NCBI RefSeq assembly: GCF_012933445.1
Contig: NZ_JABBNC010000009.1
Span: forward strand, 62,001-126,000
Source: Actinoplanes sp. TBRC 11911
Lineage (GTDB): Bacteria > Actinomycetota > Actinomycetes > Mycobacteriales > Micromonosporaceae
Length of the DNA: 64,000 nucleotides
Reading direction: 5' to 3'
Shown: positions 45,234-54,277 of the stretch, in pieces
Numbering within the stretch: the stretch's first letter is position 1
Layout: every line of letters starts with the position of its first letter
Notes under the pieces: generated by a model
What the model was told of the DNA's origin: nothing
Database searches by the model: none
The model's input: the letters and a program-made list of their open reading frames with translations, nothing else
Made by a program: the position numbers and the translations under genes

Positions 45234-46229
45234 GTGGGACGTGGCAGGCCCAGCCGGGCCTTGGTGTATCAGCGGCTGGACGAAGCCGTTGTCGAACTGC
45301 GCACCCGACTCGGCGGCTTGCCATCGCCCATGGAGGCCGAGGGCATCTGGTCCGACATCTGGCATCAGGAGGCCCACAACAGCACGGCGCTCGAGGGGAA
45401 CACGCTAGTCCTGCAGGAGGTCGAAAGGCTTCTTGAGGAGGGACGGGCCGTCGGGGCGAAGCCGCTGCGTGACTACATGGAGGTTCGCGGCTACGGTGAC
45501 GCTGCACGCTGGGTCTATGGCCAGGCGCTGCACCCAGGCCAATGGGCAGACAGCGAGCTTGTCTCCATGCAGGAAGTGCGCCACATCCATCACCTGGCGA
45601 TGACTCCGGTTTGGACCGTCGCGCCACATGAGCATGCCGGCGACGGCGAGGGCCCCGGGAGCTTCCGGCAGCACGACATCGCTCCGTTCCCCGAAGGAAT
45701 GCGTCCGCCGTCGTGGACCGAGGTCGACATGGGGATGCACGATTGGGTCAAGGAAGCCAATGACCTTGCCGCTGACGGCGCCATTCCTTGGGCGGAGCGA
45801 GTCGCGCTCGTACACAATCGGTTCGAGCGCGTCCACCCGTTCATCGACGGCAACGGCCGGACCGGTCGGCTTCTGCTGAACCTACTGCTCGGCAGATTGG
45901 GTTACCCACCCGCGATCATCTACAAGAGGGAACGCGACAAGTACCTGAACGCGCTCCGCAAGGCCGACGCCGGAGATCCTGGGCCGCTGGGCGAGCTCAT
46001 AGCACGGAGCGTAACGGCCAATCTCTACCGCTTCGTCATGCCCGCCGTGGCGGGACCGGTCAAGCTGCTCCCACTTCCCGCCCTCGCGCGACACGACATG
46101 ACCGAGAATGCGCTGCGTACCGCAGCCAATCGTGGGCGGCTGCGTGCAGTGAAGGGTGACGATGGCGCTTGGCGCAGCAGTAAGAAATGGGTCGACGAAT
46201 ACCGGAAAGCGCGGCACAAACGCCTATGA
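45234..46229 (+). CDS. Fic-family AMPylase/NMPylase with inhibitory motif and DNA-binding-like tail
   Basis: Fic enzymes attach AMP or another NMP to hydroxyl groups of proteins. The 331-residue protein has the active-site loop HPFIDGNGRTGRLLLN (catalytic His near 201), fully canonical. An N-terminal inhibitory motif (S/T)xxxE(G/N) is present as STALEGN (Ser50-Glu54), placing it with class II autoinhibited Fic proteins. The last ~60 residues (LARHDMTENALRTAANRGRL, then WRSSKKWVDEYRKARH) resemble an excisionase/MerR-like DNA-binding domain. GTG at 45234 is chosen because GGGAG lies six bases before it. Operator-like repeats upstream suggest autoregulation. The Fic stop overlaps the convergent ABC gene by 6 bp. 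Confidence 0.9.
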   Translation: MGRGRPSRALVYQRLDEAVVELRTRLGGLPSPMEAEGIWSDIWHQEAHNSTALEGNTLVLQEVERLLEEGRAVGAKPLRDYMEVRGYGDAARWVYGQALHPGQWADSELVSMQEVRHIHHLAMTPVWTVAPHEHAGDGEGPGSFRQHDIAPFPEGMRPPSWTEVDMGMHDWVKEANDLAADGAIPWAERVALVHNRFERVHPFIDGNGRTGRLLLNLLLGRLGYPPAIIYKRERDKYLNALRKADAGDPGPLGELIARSVTANLYRFVMPAVAGPVKLLPLPALARHDMTENALRTAANRGRLRAVKGDDGAWRSSKKWVDEYRKARHKRL

Positions 46230-47972
46230 GCTAGCACCTCCGCTTCGCGAGGCCTCGGCCTCGTCGCCGTGCCAGGAGCGCCATAGCGCCGCGTACGGGC
46301 CGTCGGCCGCGACCAGCTCGTCGTGGGTGCCGACCTCGATGATGCGGCCGTCGTCCATCACCGCGACCCGGTCCGCGTCGTGTGCCGTCTGCAGGCGGTG
46401 CGCTATCGCGATCACCGTGCGCTCGTGCAGCACCGCCGCCAGCGCGCGCTCGGCGGTCCGGGCCGCGGTCGGGTCGAGCAGGGCGGTCGCCTCGTCCAGG
46501 ATCAGCGTGTGCGGGTCGGCGAGCACCACGCGGGCCAGCGCCAGCTGCTGCGCCTGCGCGCCGTCCAGCGGGTGTTCGCCCAGGTCGCGGTCCAGGTCGT
46601 CGGCCCAGCCCGAGGCGCCCACGGTGGCCAGTGCCCGGCGCAGCTCGTCGTCGGGTGCCGGGACCATCAGGTTGCCGCGCAGCGTCTCGCGGAACACGTG
46701 GTGCTCCTGGGTGACCAGGATGACCTGCTGTCGAAGCTGATCCAGTGGCAGGTCGGCGATCGTCACCCCGCCGACGGTCACCGAGCCGCCGGTGGGCCGG
46801 TCCACGCCGGCGATCAACCGGCCCAACGTGGACTTCCCGGCCCCGGACAGCCCCACGATCGCCAGCCGCTCGCCGGGACGGACGGTCAGGTCGACGCCGT
46901 GCAGCACGTCCCGGCCGCCGTCGTAGGCGTAGCGCACCCCGGTGATCTCGATGCGGTCGTCGCGCGGGCTCTCGGTGGCGAACGGCGGCGGCTCGGGCAG
47001 CGCGGACAGTCCCTCGACCCGCGCGAATGCCGCGCTGCTGCTCTGCAACTGCTCGATCCAGATCAGGATGGTGTCCAGCGGTCCGACCAACTGCCGCATG
47101 TAGAGCACGGCCGCGGCGACGGTGCCGAGCGAGGCGTGCCCGCCGAAATACAACAGACCACCCAAAACCAAAACAAAGACCGTCGGTACCGCGTACGAGG
47201 TCTCCACGCTCGGGAAATACACGCTACGCAGTCGCAGGGTCGCCAGCCGGGTGCGCTGGAACTCGTCGAGAGCCGCCTGACCGGCCGCGAGCCGCCGCCG
47301 GTGCAGTCCGAACGCCTCGATCGTCCGTGCGCCCTCGGTGGTGGCGGAGAGCTCCTCGGCCAGCCGCGAGTTGGACGCGCCCTCCTTCAGGTACGCGTCG
47401 CGGGCGCGCTTGAGATACCACCGGGTGACGAACCAGATCCCGGACAGGCCGAGCAGCCCGACCAGCCCCAGTATCGGGTTGACGAGCAGCACGGCGGCCA
47501 CGATGAACACGATCTGCACGACGCTGATGAAGATGACCGGCAGGATGTCCCGCAACGTGCCGGCGACGGTGTCCACGTCGGTCGTGCCGCGCGCGGCGAA
47601 GTCACCGGCCGGCACCCGTTCCACCACGGCCGCGGGCAGCGCCAGCGCACGCGAGAGGTAGCCCTCCCGGATCCGGGCCGCGGTCCGCTCCCCGAACCGG
47701 TAGCCGAGGGCCAGCGCCTGCCGGCCGATGAGGGTCTGCGCGACGGCACAGCACAGCACAGCGACGGCGAGGCGGTCCACCTGGCCGACGCCACCCCCCG
47801 AGCTGACCGTGTCGATCACCCGGCCGAGCAGCCAGGGAGCGCCCAGCCCGGCGATCGCGGCCAGCGAGCTCAGCGTGAGCATCAGCGCCACGGTGCGCCG
47901 GTCGGCGGCGATCAGGCGCAGCGCGGCCCGGCCCACCGCACGCTGGCCGGCGACCGGGAGCGTGGCCGTCAC
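46224..47972 (-). CDS. ABC exporter half-transporter with degenerate signature motif
   Basis: The 582-residue protein has a six-helix exporter domain (about 20-310) and a nucleotide-binding domain. Walker A (GLSGAGKST, 374-382), the Q-loop (Q422), Walker B with catalytic Glu (LILDEATALLD, D493/E494) and the H-loop (H525) are intact, but the signature is LDGAQ instead of LSGGQ. It overlaps the upstream half-transporter by a GTGA. The two form an asymmetric heterodimer. The substrate is unknown; lipid, peptide or drug are typical of this type. Confidence 0.92.
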   Translation of the reverse strand: MTATLPVAGQRAVGRAALRLIAADRRTVALMLTLSSLAAIAGLGAPWLLGRVIDTVSSGGGVGQVDRLAVAVLCCAVAQTLIGRQALALGYRFGERTAARIREGYLSRALALPAAVVERVPAGDFAARGTTDVDTVAGTLRDILPVIFISVVQIVFIVAAVLLVNPILGLVGLLGLSGIWFVTRWYLKRARDAYLKEGASNSRLAEELSATTEGARTIEAFGLHRRRLAAGQAALDEFQRTRLATLRLRSVYFPSVETSYAVPTVFVLVLGGLLYFGGHASLGTVAAAVLYMRQLVGPLDTILIWIEQLQSSSAAFARVEGLSALPEPPPFATESPRDDRIEITGVRYAYDGGRDVLHGVDLTVRPGERLAIVGLSGAGKSTLGRLIAGVDRPTGGSVTVGGVTIADLPLDQLRQQVILVTQEHHVFRETLRGNLMVPAPDDELRRALATVGASGWADDLDRDLGEHPLDGAQAQQLALARVVLADPHTLILDEATALLDPTAARTAERALAAVLHERTVIAIAHRLQTAHDADRVAVMDDGRIIEVGTHDELVAADGPYAALWRSWHGDEAEASRSGGASS

Positions 47973-49627
47973 TCGTCCTCCCCGAACGCGCGGCTGACCA
48001 CGTCCCGGTAGCCGGGCGAGGTCGCCAGCAGCTCGTGATGCGTGCCGGAGGCGGCCACCCGCCCGCCGACCAGGAAGTGCACGGTGTCGGCGTGGCTCAG
48101 CAGCACCGGCGAGGTGGTGGCCAGCACGGTTCCGCGGCCGGCGCGTTCGCGGGTCAGCCGTTCCGCGATCGCCGACTCGGTGTGCACGTCCACCGCGGAG
48201 GTCGGCTCGACGGCCAGCAGCATCTCCGGGTCGGCGTACACCGCGCGGGCCAGTCGCACGCGCTGCCGTTGCCCGCCGGACAGGTTGCGTCCGGCCCAGT
48301 CGACCGGCCGGCCGAGATCGTCGGCCACGTCGTCGGCGACCGCCGTGCTGATCGCCCGGCGCACCCGGGCGTCGTCGGCGTCGAAGCGTCCGGCGACCAC
48401 CTCGCGCAGCGTCCCGGCGAACAGTCCGGCGTCCGGATCGGTCACCAGGATCCGGGACCGGATCTCGTCGCGGTCGATGCCGTCCAGGCGCGCACCGCCC
48501 CAGAGCGCCGCGGACGGCTCGTACCGGCCGAGCCGGTCGATCACCGCGGCGGCGTCGGCGGGCCGGTCGGCGACCAGCGCGGTGAGCAGCCCGGGCTCGG
48601 CCACGACGCCGGAGACCGGGTCGGTCAGCGGCGCCATCCCGCTCGGGCCGGGCACCCCGGCCGGGTCGTCCGCCGGGGCGCGCAACAGGTCGGTCACCCG
48701 CCGGGCGGCCACCACCCCGCGGGTCACGTCGATGCCGCAGAAGATCAGCACGTTGACCGGGATGACCAGCATGGCCGTGTATCCGTAGACGGCGATCAGC
48801 TGGCCCGCGGTCAGGTCACCGGCGGCCGCCTCCCGCGCGGCCAGCCAGATCACCACCGCCAGGAAGATCACCGGGGCGCCCTCGCCCAGCGCGCCGACCC
48901 AGCTGGACGGCCGCGCGACGCGATAGCCCTGGTCGCGCAACCGCTCCGACTCGCGCACGTAGCCGGCGAAGTGGCTCTCCTTGCCGCCCAGACCGTTGAG
49001 CACGCGCAGGCCGCCGAGCACGTCGACCAGCCGGGTGTTCAGCTCACCCTGCCGCTCCCGGTAGTGGGCGACGGCTCGCTGGGTGCGGCCCAGCAGCGGG
49101 CCGACCAGCAGCGCGAGCAGGGGCACGCCGAGCAGCACCACCGAGGCCAGCAACGGCGACGTGCCGTACAGCAGGACCGCGACGACGCCGCAGGCCAGCA
49201 GCGACGCGATCCCGACGCCGCCGGCGTTCATGGTCCGGCCGACCGTCCACACGTCCGAGATGCCGACGGTGACCACCTCGCCCGCGGTGAGCCGGCGCGG
49301 GAGGGCCGCACCGAGCCGGGTCGCGTGCGCGATCACCAGGTCGGCGGTGCGCACCGCGGCGGCCAGCCGCAGCTTCGTCATACTGCGGTGCCGCATGATG
49401 CCCAGGCCCGCGCTGGCCACGCCGACCAGCAACAGGATCGTGGCCCAGAACAGGAGCACGTCGAGGCGGTGCGGTTTCAGGCCGTGGTCGATGGCCTGCG
49501 AGATCAGGAAGGGCATCAGTGCGAGGCTGACGTACCAGAGCGACCCGAACATGGCACCGAGGGCGACGCGTCCCTTGACCTGTCGCGCCAACCACCACAG
49601 AAATCGTCCCGGCCCCCGCGTCTCCAC
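47969..49627 (-). CDS. ABC exporter half-transporter with degenerate Walker motifs
   Basis: The 552-residue partner of the next gene has a six-helix exporter domain and an ATPase domain in which Walker A is unrecognisable (ALVADRPADAAAVIDRL at its place), the Walker B Asp is replaced by Val (MLLAVEPTSAVD, Glu kept) and the H-loop His is Ser. The signature NLSGGQRQRV is canonical. So this subunit can supply only the signature side of an ATP site. The start is uncertain: GTG at 49627 is used, TTG at 49639 is possible; a longer start at 49723 would overlap the HAD gene. Confidence 0.9.
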   Translation of the reverse strand: METRGPGRFLWWLARQVKGRVALGAMFGSLWYVSLALMPFLISQAIDHGLKPHRLDVLLFWATILLLVGVASAGLGIMRHRSMTKLRLAAAVRTADLVIAHATRLGAALPRRLTAGEVVTVGISDVWTVGRTMNAGGVGIASLLACGVVAVLLYGTSPLLASVVLLGVPLLALLVGPLLGRTQRAVAHYRERQGELNTRLVDVLGGLRVLNGLGGKESHFAGYVRESERLRDQGYRVARPSSWVGALGEGAPVIFLAVVIWLAAREAAAGDLTAGQLIAVYGYTAMLVIPVNVLIFCGIDVTRGVVAARRVTDLLRAPADDPAGVPGPSGMAPLTDPVSGVVAEPGLLTALVADRPADAAAVIDRLGRYEPSAALWGGARLDGIDRDEIRSRILVTDPDAGLFAGTLREVVAGRFDADDARVRRAISTAVADDVADDLGRPVDWAGRNLSGGQRQRVRLARAVYADPEMLLAVEPTSAVDVHTESAIAERLTRERAGRGTVLATTSPVLLSHADTVHFLVGGRVAASGTHHELLATSPGYRDVVSRAFGEDE

Positions 49628-49668
49628 GTTGTCCGACAATAATCGGACGCCATCGACGGGCGTACCTA

Positions 49669-50283
49669 TTAATGCAGATCGAAGACTTTGCGCAGGTACG
49701 GCAGGTGTTGCGGCCCGGTCCACCGGTACGCCGAGAGCCCGGCCGCGCGGGCACCCCGGACGACCCGGTCGTCGTCGTCCACGAACAGCACGTACTTGGG
49801 CTCGACGCCGATCACCGCGCAGGCCCGCTCGAAGAACTCGGGCGCCGGCTTGTGGATCTTCAGATCCGACGAGCTGATCACCGCGTCCACCTCGCCGGTG
49901 AGCCCGAGCGCGTCCAGATCGTCGCGGAGCCGATCGGTCGCGTTGGTGGCCAGGCCGACCGGGTACCCGGCGGCGCGCACCTCACGGACGAACGCCAGCA
50001 CCTCGGTGTCGGCCTCGCCGCGGTAGCTCTGCCACTCGGCCACCGCGGCCCGTGCCTCCGCCGGGTCGACCGGCAGGCGCTGCGCCACCAGGTCCATCCA
50101 CTGCGCGTCGGAGATCTCGCCGGCCATCGCCGGACGGTAGATGTCCCACGACATCGACGTCTCCAGCAGGGCGGCCGGCTTGAGCCCGTGATGCACCTCG
50201 GCGGCGACCATCGGCGCGGGATCCCACCGCCGCAGCACGCCGTCGAAATCGATGAGCAGGGCCCGGGCGCGCTCGCGCGACAT
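49669..50283 (-). CDS. HAD-superfamily phosphatase
   Basis: The 204-residue protein is a small HAD hydrolase with cap: nucleophile motif IDFDGVLRRWD (Asp near 12 and 14), motif 2 in LATNATDRL, motif 3 Lys in DLKIHKPAPEFF, and motif 4 VLFVDDDDRVVRGARAAG. All catalytic residues are present. The substrate cannot be told; a sugar or nucleotide phosphate is typical. It lies 6 bp after the smc stop on the same strand, so it is probably in the smc transcript, and it precedes the ABC genes. Confidence 0.9.
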   Translation of the reverse strand: MSRERARALLIDFDGVLRRWDPAPMVAAEVHHGLKPAALLETSMSWDIYRPAMAGEISDAQWMDLVAQRLPVDPAEARAAVAEWQSYRGEADTEVLAFVREVRAAGYPVGLATNATDRLRDDLDALGLTGEVDAVISSSDLKIHKPAPEFFERACAVIGVEPKYVLFVDDDDRVVRGARAAGLSAYRWTGPQHLPYLRKVFDLH

Positions 50284-50289
50284 AGCTTG

Positions 50290-53200
50290 TCAGTCCTCCG
50301 GTTCGCGGTTGAGGCGCTGGCTGATCACCTGGGTGACGCCGGAGCGCATCGTGACGCCGTAGAGGGCGTCCGCGACCTCCATCGTGCGTTTCTGGTGCGT
50401 GATGATGAGCAGCTGGCTCACTTCGCGCAGTTGTTCGAAGAGGGTAATCAACCGGCCCAGGTTCACGTCGTCCAGGGCGGCCTCGACCTCGTCCATGATG
50501 TAGAAGGGCGAGGGGCGGGCCCGGAAGATCGCGACGAGCATCGCCACCGCGGTCAGCGACCGCTCGCCGCCGGAGAGCAGCGACAGCCGCTTGATCTTCT
50601 TGCCCGGCGGGCGCGCCTCGACCTCGACGCCGGTGGTGAGCATGTCCTCCGGGTCGGTGAGCACCAGCCGGCCCTCGCCGCCCGGGAAGAGCACCTGGAA
50701 CACGGTCTGGAACTCGCGGGCCGTGTCCTCGAACGCCGAGGTGAACACCTCGAGGATGCGGTCGTCGACGTCCTTGACCACGGTGAGCAGGTCCTTGCGG
50801 GTGGCCTTGAGGTCCTCGAGCTGGTCGGAGAGGAACTTGAAGCGTTCCTCCAGGGCCGCGAACTCCTCCAGGGCCAGCGGGTTGACCTTGCCGAGCAGTT
50901 GCAGGTCGCGCTCGGCCTTGTTGGCCCGCTTCTCCTGCGTGGGCCGGTGGAACGGGGCCGGTGACGGGACCGGCTTGCCGTCCTTCTCGGCCAGCGCCAC
51001 CTCGGCGGCGGTCGGCGGCACCGGCTGCTCCGGGCCGTACTCGCTGATCAGTGTGTCCATGTCGAGCGAGAAGTCCTCGGCCGCCTTGGCCTCCAACTGC
51101 TCGATGCGCAGCCGCTGCTCGGCCCGGGCCACCTCGTCGCGGTGCACCTCGTTGGTGAGCCGCTCCAGCTCGGCGACCAGCCGCTTGGCGACCGCGCGCA
51201 CCTCCTGCAGCTCGGCCTCGCGCGCCGTGCGGGCCTGGGCCAGCTCGTCGCGCGCCTGCACCGCACCCTCCAGCGAGACCCGCACCCGGCTGAGGGCGGT
51301 GGCCGCGCCGAGGGCGACCGCGCGGGCGGTCTGGGCGCCCCGGGCACGGGCGGCGCGGCGGGCGGCTGCCCGTTCCCGGGCCTGCCGCTCGGCGTTGGCC
51401 TGGCGCAGCAGCGAGTCGGCCCGGCCCGCGATCGAGGCGACCCGCTCCTCGGCGGTGCGCACCGACAGGCGTACCTCCATCTCGTTCTGCCGGGCCTGCG
51501 GCACCAGGGCGCCGAGCCGGTCCCGCTCGTCGGTGGACGGTTCCTCGTCGATCGGGGTGTCCTCGGCCAGCTGCAGCCGTTCCTCCAGCTCGGCCACCCG
51601 CATCAGGTCGGCCTCGCGGGCGCTCTCCGCCTTCTGCCGGGCGGCGCCGAGGCGCTCGGTCTCGGCCTTCGCGGAACGGGCCGCGGCGCCGAGCTCGGCC
51701 AGGCGGCGGGCGGCGGCGTTGCGCTCGCCCTCGGCGGCGCGCTTGGCGGTGGCGGCGACATTCACCGCTTCCTTGTGCTCGGCCACCTCGGCACGGGCGA
51801 CCGCGAGCTGCTGCTTGATCTCGCCGATCGACTCCTCGGCGGCGGCGCGCTGGGCCTTCGCCTCGTCGACCGCGGCCTGCACCTCGATGTAGCTGGTCTG
51901 CTTGCCGGAACCGCCGGACGCCGCGTACGCCCCGAGGACGTCGCCGTCCGCGGTGACCGCGCGTAGCTCGGGGTTGGCGGCCACGACGGCGGCGGCCGCG
52001 GCGAGGTCGTCCACCAGCACGAAGTCGCGCAGCACCCGGTTGAGCGCGGGCCGCAGGTGATCCGGGCAGCCGATCACGTCGGGCGCCCAGGTCGCGCCGT
52101 CCGGCAGGGCCGGGCGCAGGCTGTCCAGCGAGCCCTGCATGCCGGGCGCGGCCGGCGAGGCCACCAGCAGCGCGGCCGAACCCGCGTCGGCGATCTTGAG
52201 GGAGCGCATCGCCTCGATCGCCTCGTCCACACCGGAGAGCGCGACCGCGTCGGCGAGCGTGCCCAGCGCGGCGGCCAGCGCGGCCTCGTGACCGGGCCGG
52301 ACGGTGAGCATCGAGGCCAGGCTGCCGAGCAGGCCGGGGATCTCGCCGCCCTTCGCGAGCAGCGCACCGGCGCCGTCCTTGCGTTTGAGGCCGAGGCCGA
52401 GCGCCTCCTCACGGGCCTTCCAGCTGGCCGCGTCCTTCTCCGCGGCGCGCTCGGCGTCGGACAGCTCGCGGACCACCGCGGCGGCCCGGTCGTGCTCGGC
52501 CACCGCCTCGGCGTGCCGGGTGTCCAGCTCCACGTTGTCCCGGTCGGCCTCGGACGACTCGGCGGCGACCGCGTCCACCTCGGCCTGCGCGGCCTCGGCG
52601 CGCATCAGCGCGTCGGTGTGCGCGGCGGCGAGCCGCTCGATCTCCTCGGCGGCGCCCTCGGTGCGGGCGCGGGCCGCGTTCACGTTGCCGGTCAGCTTGG
52701 CCAGGCCCTCGCGCCGGTCGGCGATCGCCTTGGCGGCGTTGCGCAGCGCGCCCTCGGCGGCGGCCAGCTCGCGTTCCAGCTCCTGCCGCTGCTCGACCGC
52801 CTCGGCCAGGCGGGTCTGGTCCTCGACCAGCGCCTCGCGCAGCTCCTCCTCCTGCTCGCGGACGTGCTCGGACTCGGCCTCGAGCTGGTCCGGGTCGCGG
52901 CCGGGCCGCTCGTCGTCGGGCGCGGCGGAGAGATGGCGGTGGCGTTCGCTGGCCAGCTGCTCGGTGGAGCGGAAGCGTTCCTGCAGAGCGGACAGCTTGT
53001 ACCAGGTGTCCTGGGCGGCCTGCAGCAGCGGCGCGTCCTCGGCGTGCTCGAACTCCAGGTCGGCGAGCCGGCGCTGCACCTCGCGGTTCTCGTCCTCGAC
53101 CTGGCCGCGCCGCTCGCGCATCGCCGACTCGTCGGCGATCTCCTTGTCCAGGGTGGTGCGCAGCGTGTGCAGGTCGTCGGCGAGCAGCCGGAGCCGGGCG

Positions 53201-53871
53201 TCGCGCAGGTCGGCCTGGATGCCGGCGGCGCGCCGCGCCACCTCGGCCTGCTTGCCGAGCGGCTTGAGCTGGCGGCGCAGCTCGGCGGTGAGGTCGGTGA
53301 GCCGGTTCAGGTTCACCTGCATGGCGTCCAGCTTGCGGATCGCCTTTTCCTTGCGCTTGCGATGCTTCAGGACGCCCGCGGCCTCTTCGATGAACGCGCG
53401 GCGGTCCTCCGGCTTCGCGTGCAACATCGCGTCCAGCCGGCCCTGTCCCACGATGATGTGCATCTCGCGGCCGATACCGGAGTCGCTGAGCAGTTCCTGG
53501 ATGTCGAGCAGCCGGCAGGCGTCACCGTTGATCTCGTACTCGCTGGCGCCGTCGCGGAACATGCGCCGGGTGATCGACACTTCGGTGTACTCGATAGGGA
53601 GGGCCCCGTCGTGGTTGTCGATCGTGAGCGTCACCTCGGCACGCCCGAGCGGCGCCCGGCCCGACGTCCCGGCGAAGATGACGTCCTCCATCTTGCCGCC
53701 GCGCAGCGCCTTGGCGCCCTGCTCGCCGAGGACCCAGGCGATGGCGTCGACGACGTTGGACTTGCCGGAGCCGTTCGGGCCCACCACGCAGGTGATGCCC
53801 GGCTCCAGCCGCAGCGTCGTAGCGGAGGCGAAGGACTTGAAGCCCTTGACCGTCAAGCTCTTGAGGTGCAC
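50290..53871 (-). CDS. smc: Chromosome condensation ATPase SMC
   Basis: SMC with ScpA/ScpB compacts and segregates chromosomes. The 1193-residue protein has an N-terminal ATPase half with Walker A GPNGSGKSNVVDAI (about 32-45), long coiled coils (about 170-500 and 660-1020), a hinge near 500-650 with GSLASMLTVRPGHEAALAAA and ASGGSGKQTSYIE, and a C-terminal half with LLSGGERSLTAVAML and FYIMDEVEAALDDVN. Length is normal. The scpA/scpB genes are not in this window. The HAD gene follows after 6 bp. Confidence 0.97.
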   Translation of the reverse strand: MHLKSLTVKGFKSFASATTLRLEPGITCVVGPNGSGKSNVVDAIAWVLGEQGAKALRGGKMEDVIFAGTSGRAPLGRAEVTLTIDNHDGALPIEYTEVSITRRMFRDGASEYEINGDACRLLDIQELLSDSGIGREMHIIVGQGRLDAMLHAKPEDRRAFIEEAAGVLKHRKRKEKAIRKLDAMQVNLNRLTDLTAELRRQLKPLGKQAEVARRAAGIQADLRDARLRLLADDLHTLRTTLDKEIADESAMRERRGQVEDENREVQRRLADLEFEHAEDAPLLQAAQDTWYKLSALQERFRSTEQLASERHRHLSAAPDDERPGRDPDQLEAESEHVREQEEELREALVEDQTRLAEAVEQRQELERELAAAEGALRNAAKAIADRREGLAKLTGNVNAARARTEGAAEEIERLAAAHTDALMRAEAAQAEVDAVAAESSEADRDNVELDTRHAEAVAEHDRAAAVVRELSDAERAAEKDAASWKAREEALGLGLKRKDGAGALLAKGGEIPGLLGSLASMLTVRPGHEAALAAALGTLADAVALSGVDEAIEAMRSLKIADAGSAALLVASPAAPGMQGSLDSLRPALPDGATWAPDVIGCPDHLRPALNRVLRDFVLVDDLAAAAAVVAANPELRAVTADGDVLGAYAASGGSGKQTSYIEVQAAVDEAKAQRAAAEESIGEIKQQLAVARAEVAEHKEAVNVAATAKRAAEGERNAAARRLAELGAAARSAKAETERLGAARQKAESAREADLMRVAELEERLQLAEDTPIDEEPSTDERDRLGALVPQARQNEMEVRLSVRTAEERVASIAGRADSLLRQANAERQARERAAARRAARARGAQTARAVALGAATALSRVRVSLEGAVQARDELAQARTAREAELQEVRAVAKRLVAELERLTNEVHRDEVARAEQRLRIEQLEAKAAEDFSLDMDTLISEYGPEQPVPPTAAEVALAEKDGKPVPSPAPFHRPTQEKRANKAERDLQLLGKVNPLALEEFAALEERFKFLSDQLEDLKATRKDLLTVVKDVDDRILEVFTSAFEDTAREFQTVFQVLFPGGEGRLVLTDPEDMLTTGVEVEARPPGKKIKRLSLLSGGERSLTAVAMLVAIFRARPSPFYIMDEVEAALDDVNLGRLITLFEQLREVSQLLIITHQKRTMEVADALYGVTMRSGVTQVISQRLNREPED

Positions 53872-54082
53872 GGATCTCCGGGGGTTGGCGGTTGCATACC
53901 AGTCAGCAGGCTACCCGTCGTTCACGTCGGCCACCGTGACGGCGCGCTCACCTGGGATTAGGCCCGCAGAAAATTGGGCAAAAAGATGCGCGCCGCCACG
54001 GGAGTGGAGGCGCGCGGATCTGCTTTCGCGTTTTGGTGCGGGTGGTCGGACGCCGGGTTGCAGCGGGCCGACCGCATGGAAC
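53872..54082. other. Intergenic region upstream of smc
   Basis: This 211-bp stretch between smc and the small coiled-coil gene on the same strand shows no gene. It should contain the smc promoter; no clear box was identified. Confidence 0.4.
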
Positions 54083-54277
54083 TCAGGTCAGGGCGGGCTC
54101 GGTCAGCCGCAGAATGTCGTCTGCCTCCGCGGCCGCTGCCGCGAGACGATCATTCTCCGCCCGCAGGCGGGTGACCTCGAATTCCAGAGCCTGCACCCTG
54201 GAACGCAGTCGGGTGACCTCGTCGAGCATGCGCCGGTCAGGCGCCGCGCCTACGTGGCCAAAGAGGGCCTTCGCCAT
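54083..54277 (-). CDS. 64-residue coiled-coil protein upstream of smc
   Basis: The protein starts MAKALFGHVGAAPDRRMLDE, and residues ~18-52 form a heptad-rich coiled coil (RLRSRVQALEFEVTRLRAEN). ATG at 54277 follows a strong AAGGAG at 54283-54288, five bases away. It has no membrane helix or cysteines. The function is not recognised. It lies 211 bp upstream of smc on the same strand. Confidence 0.78.
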   Translation of the reverse strand: MAKALFGHVGAAPDRRMLDEVTRLRSRVQALEFEVTRLRAENDRLAAAAAEADDILRLTEPALT

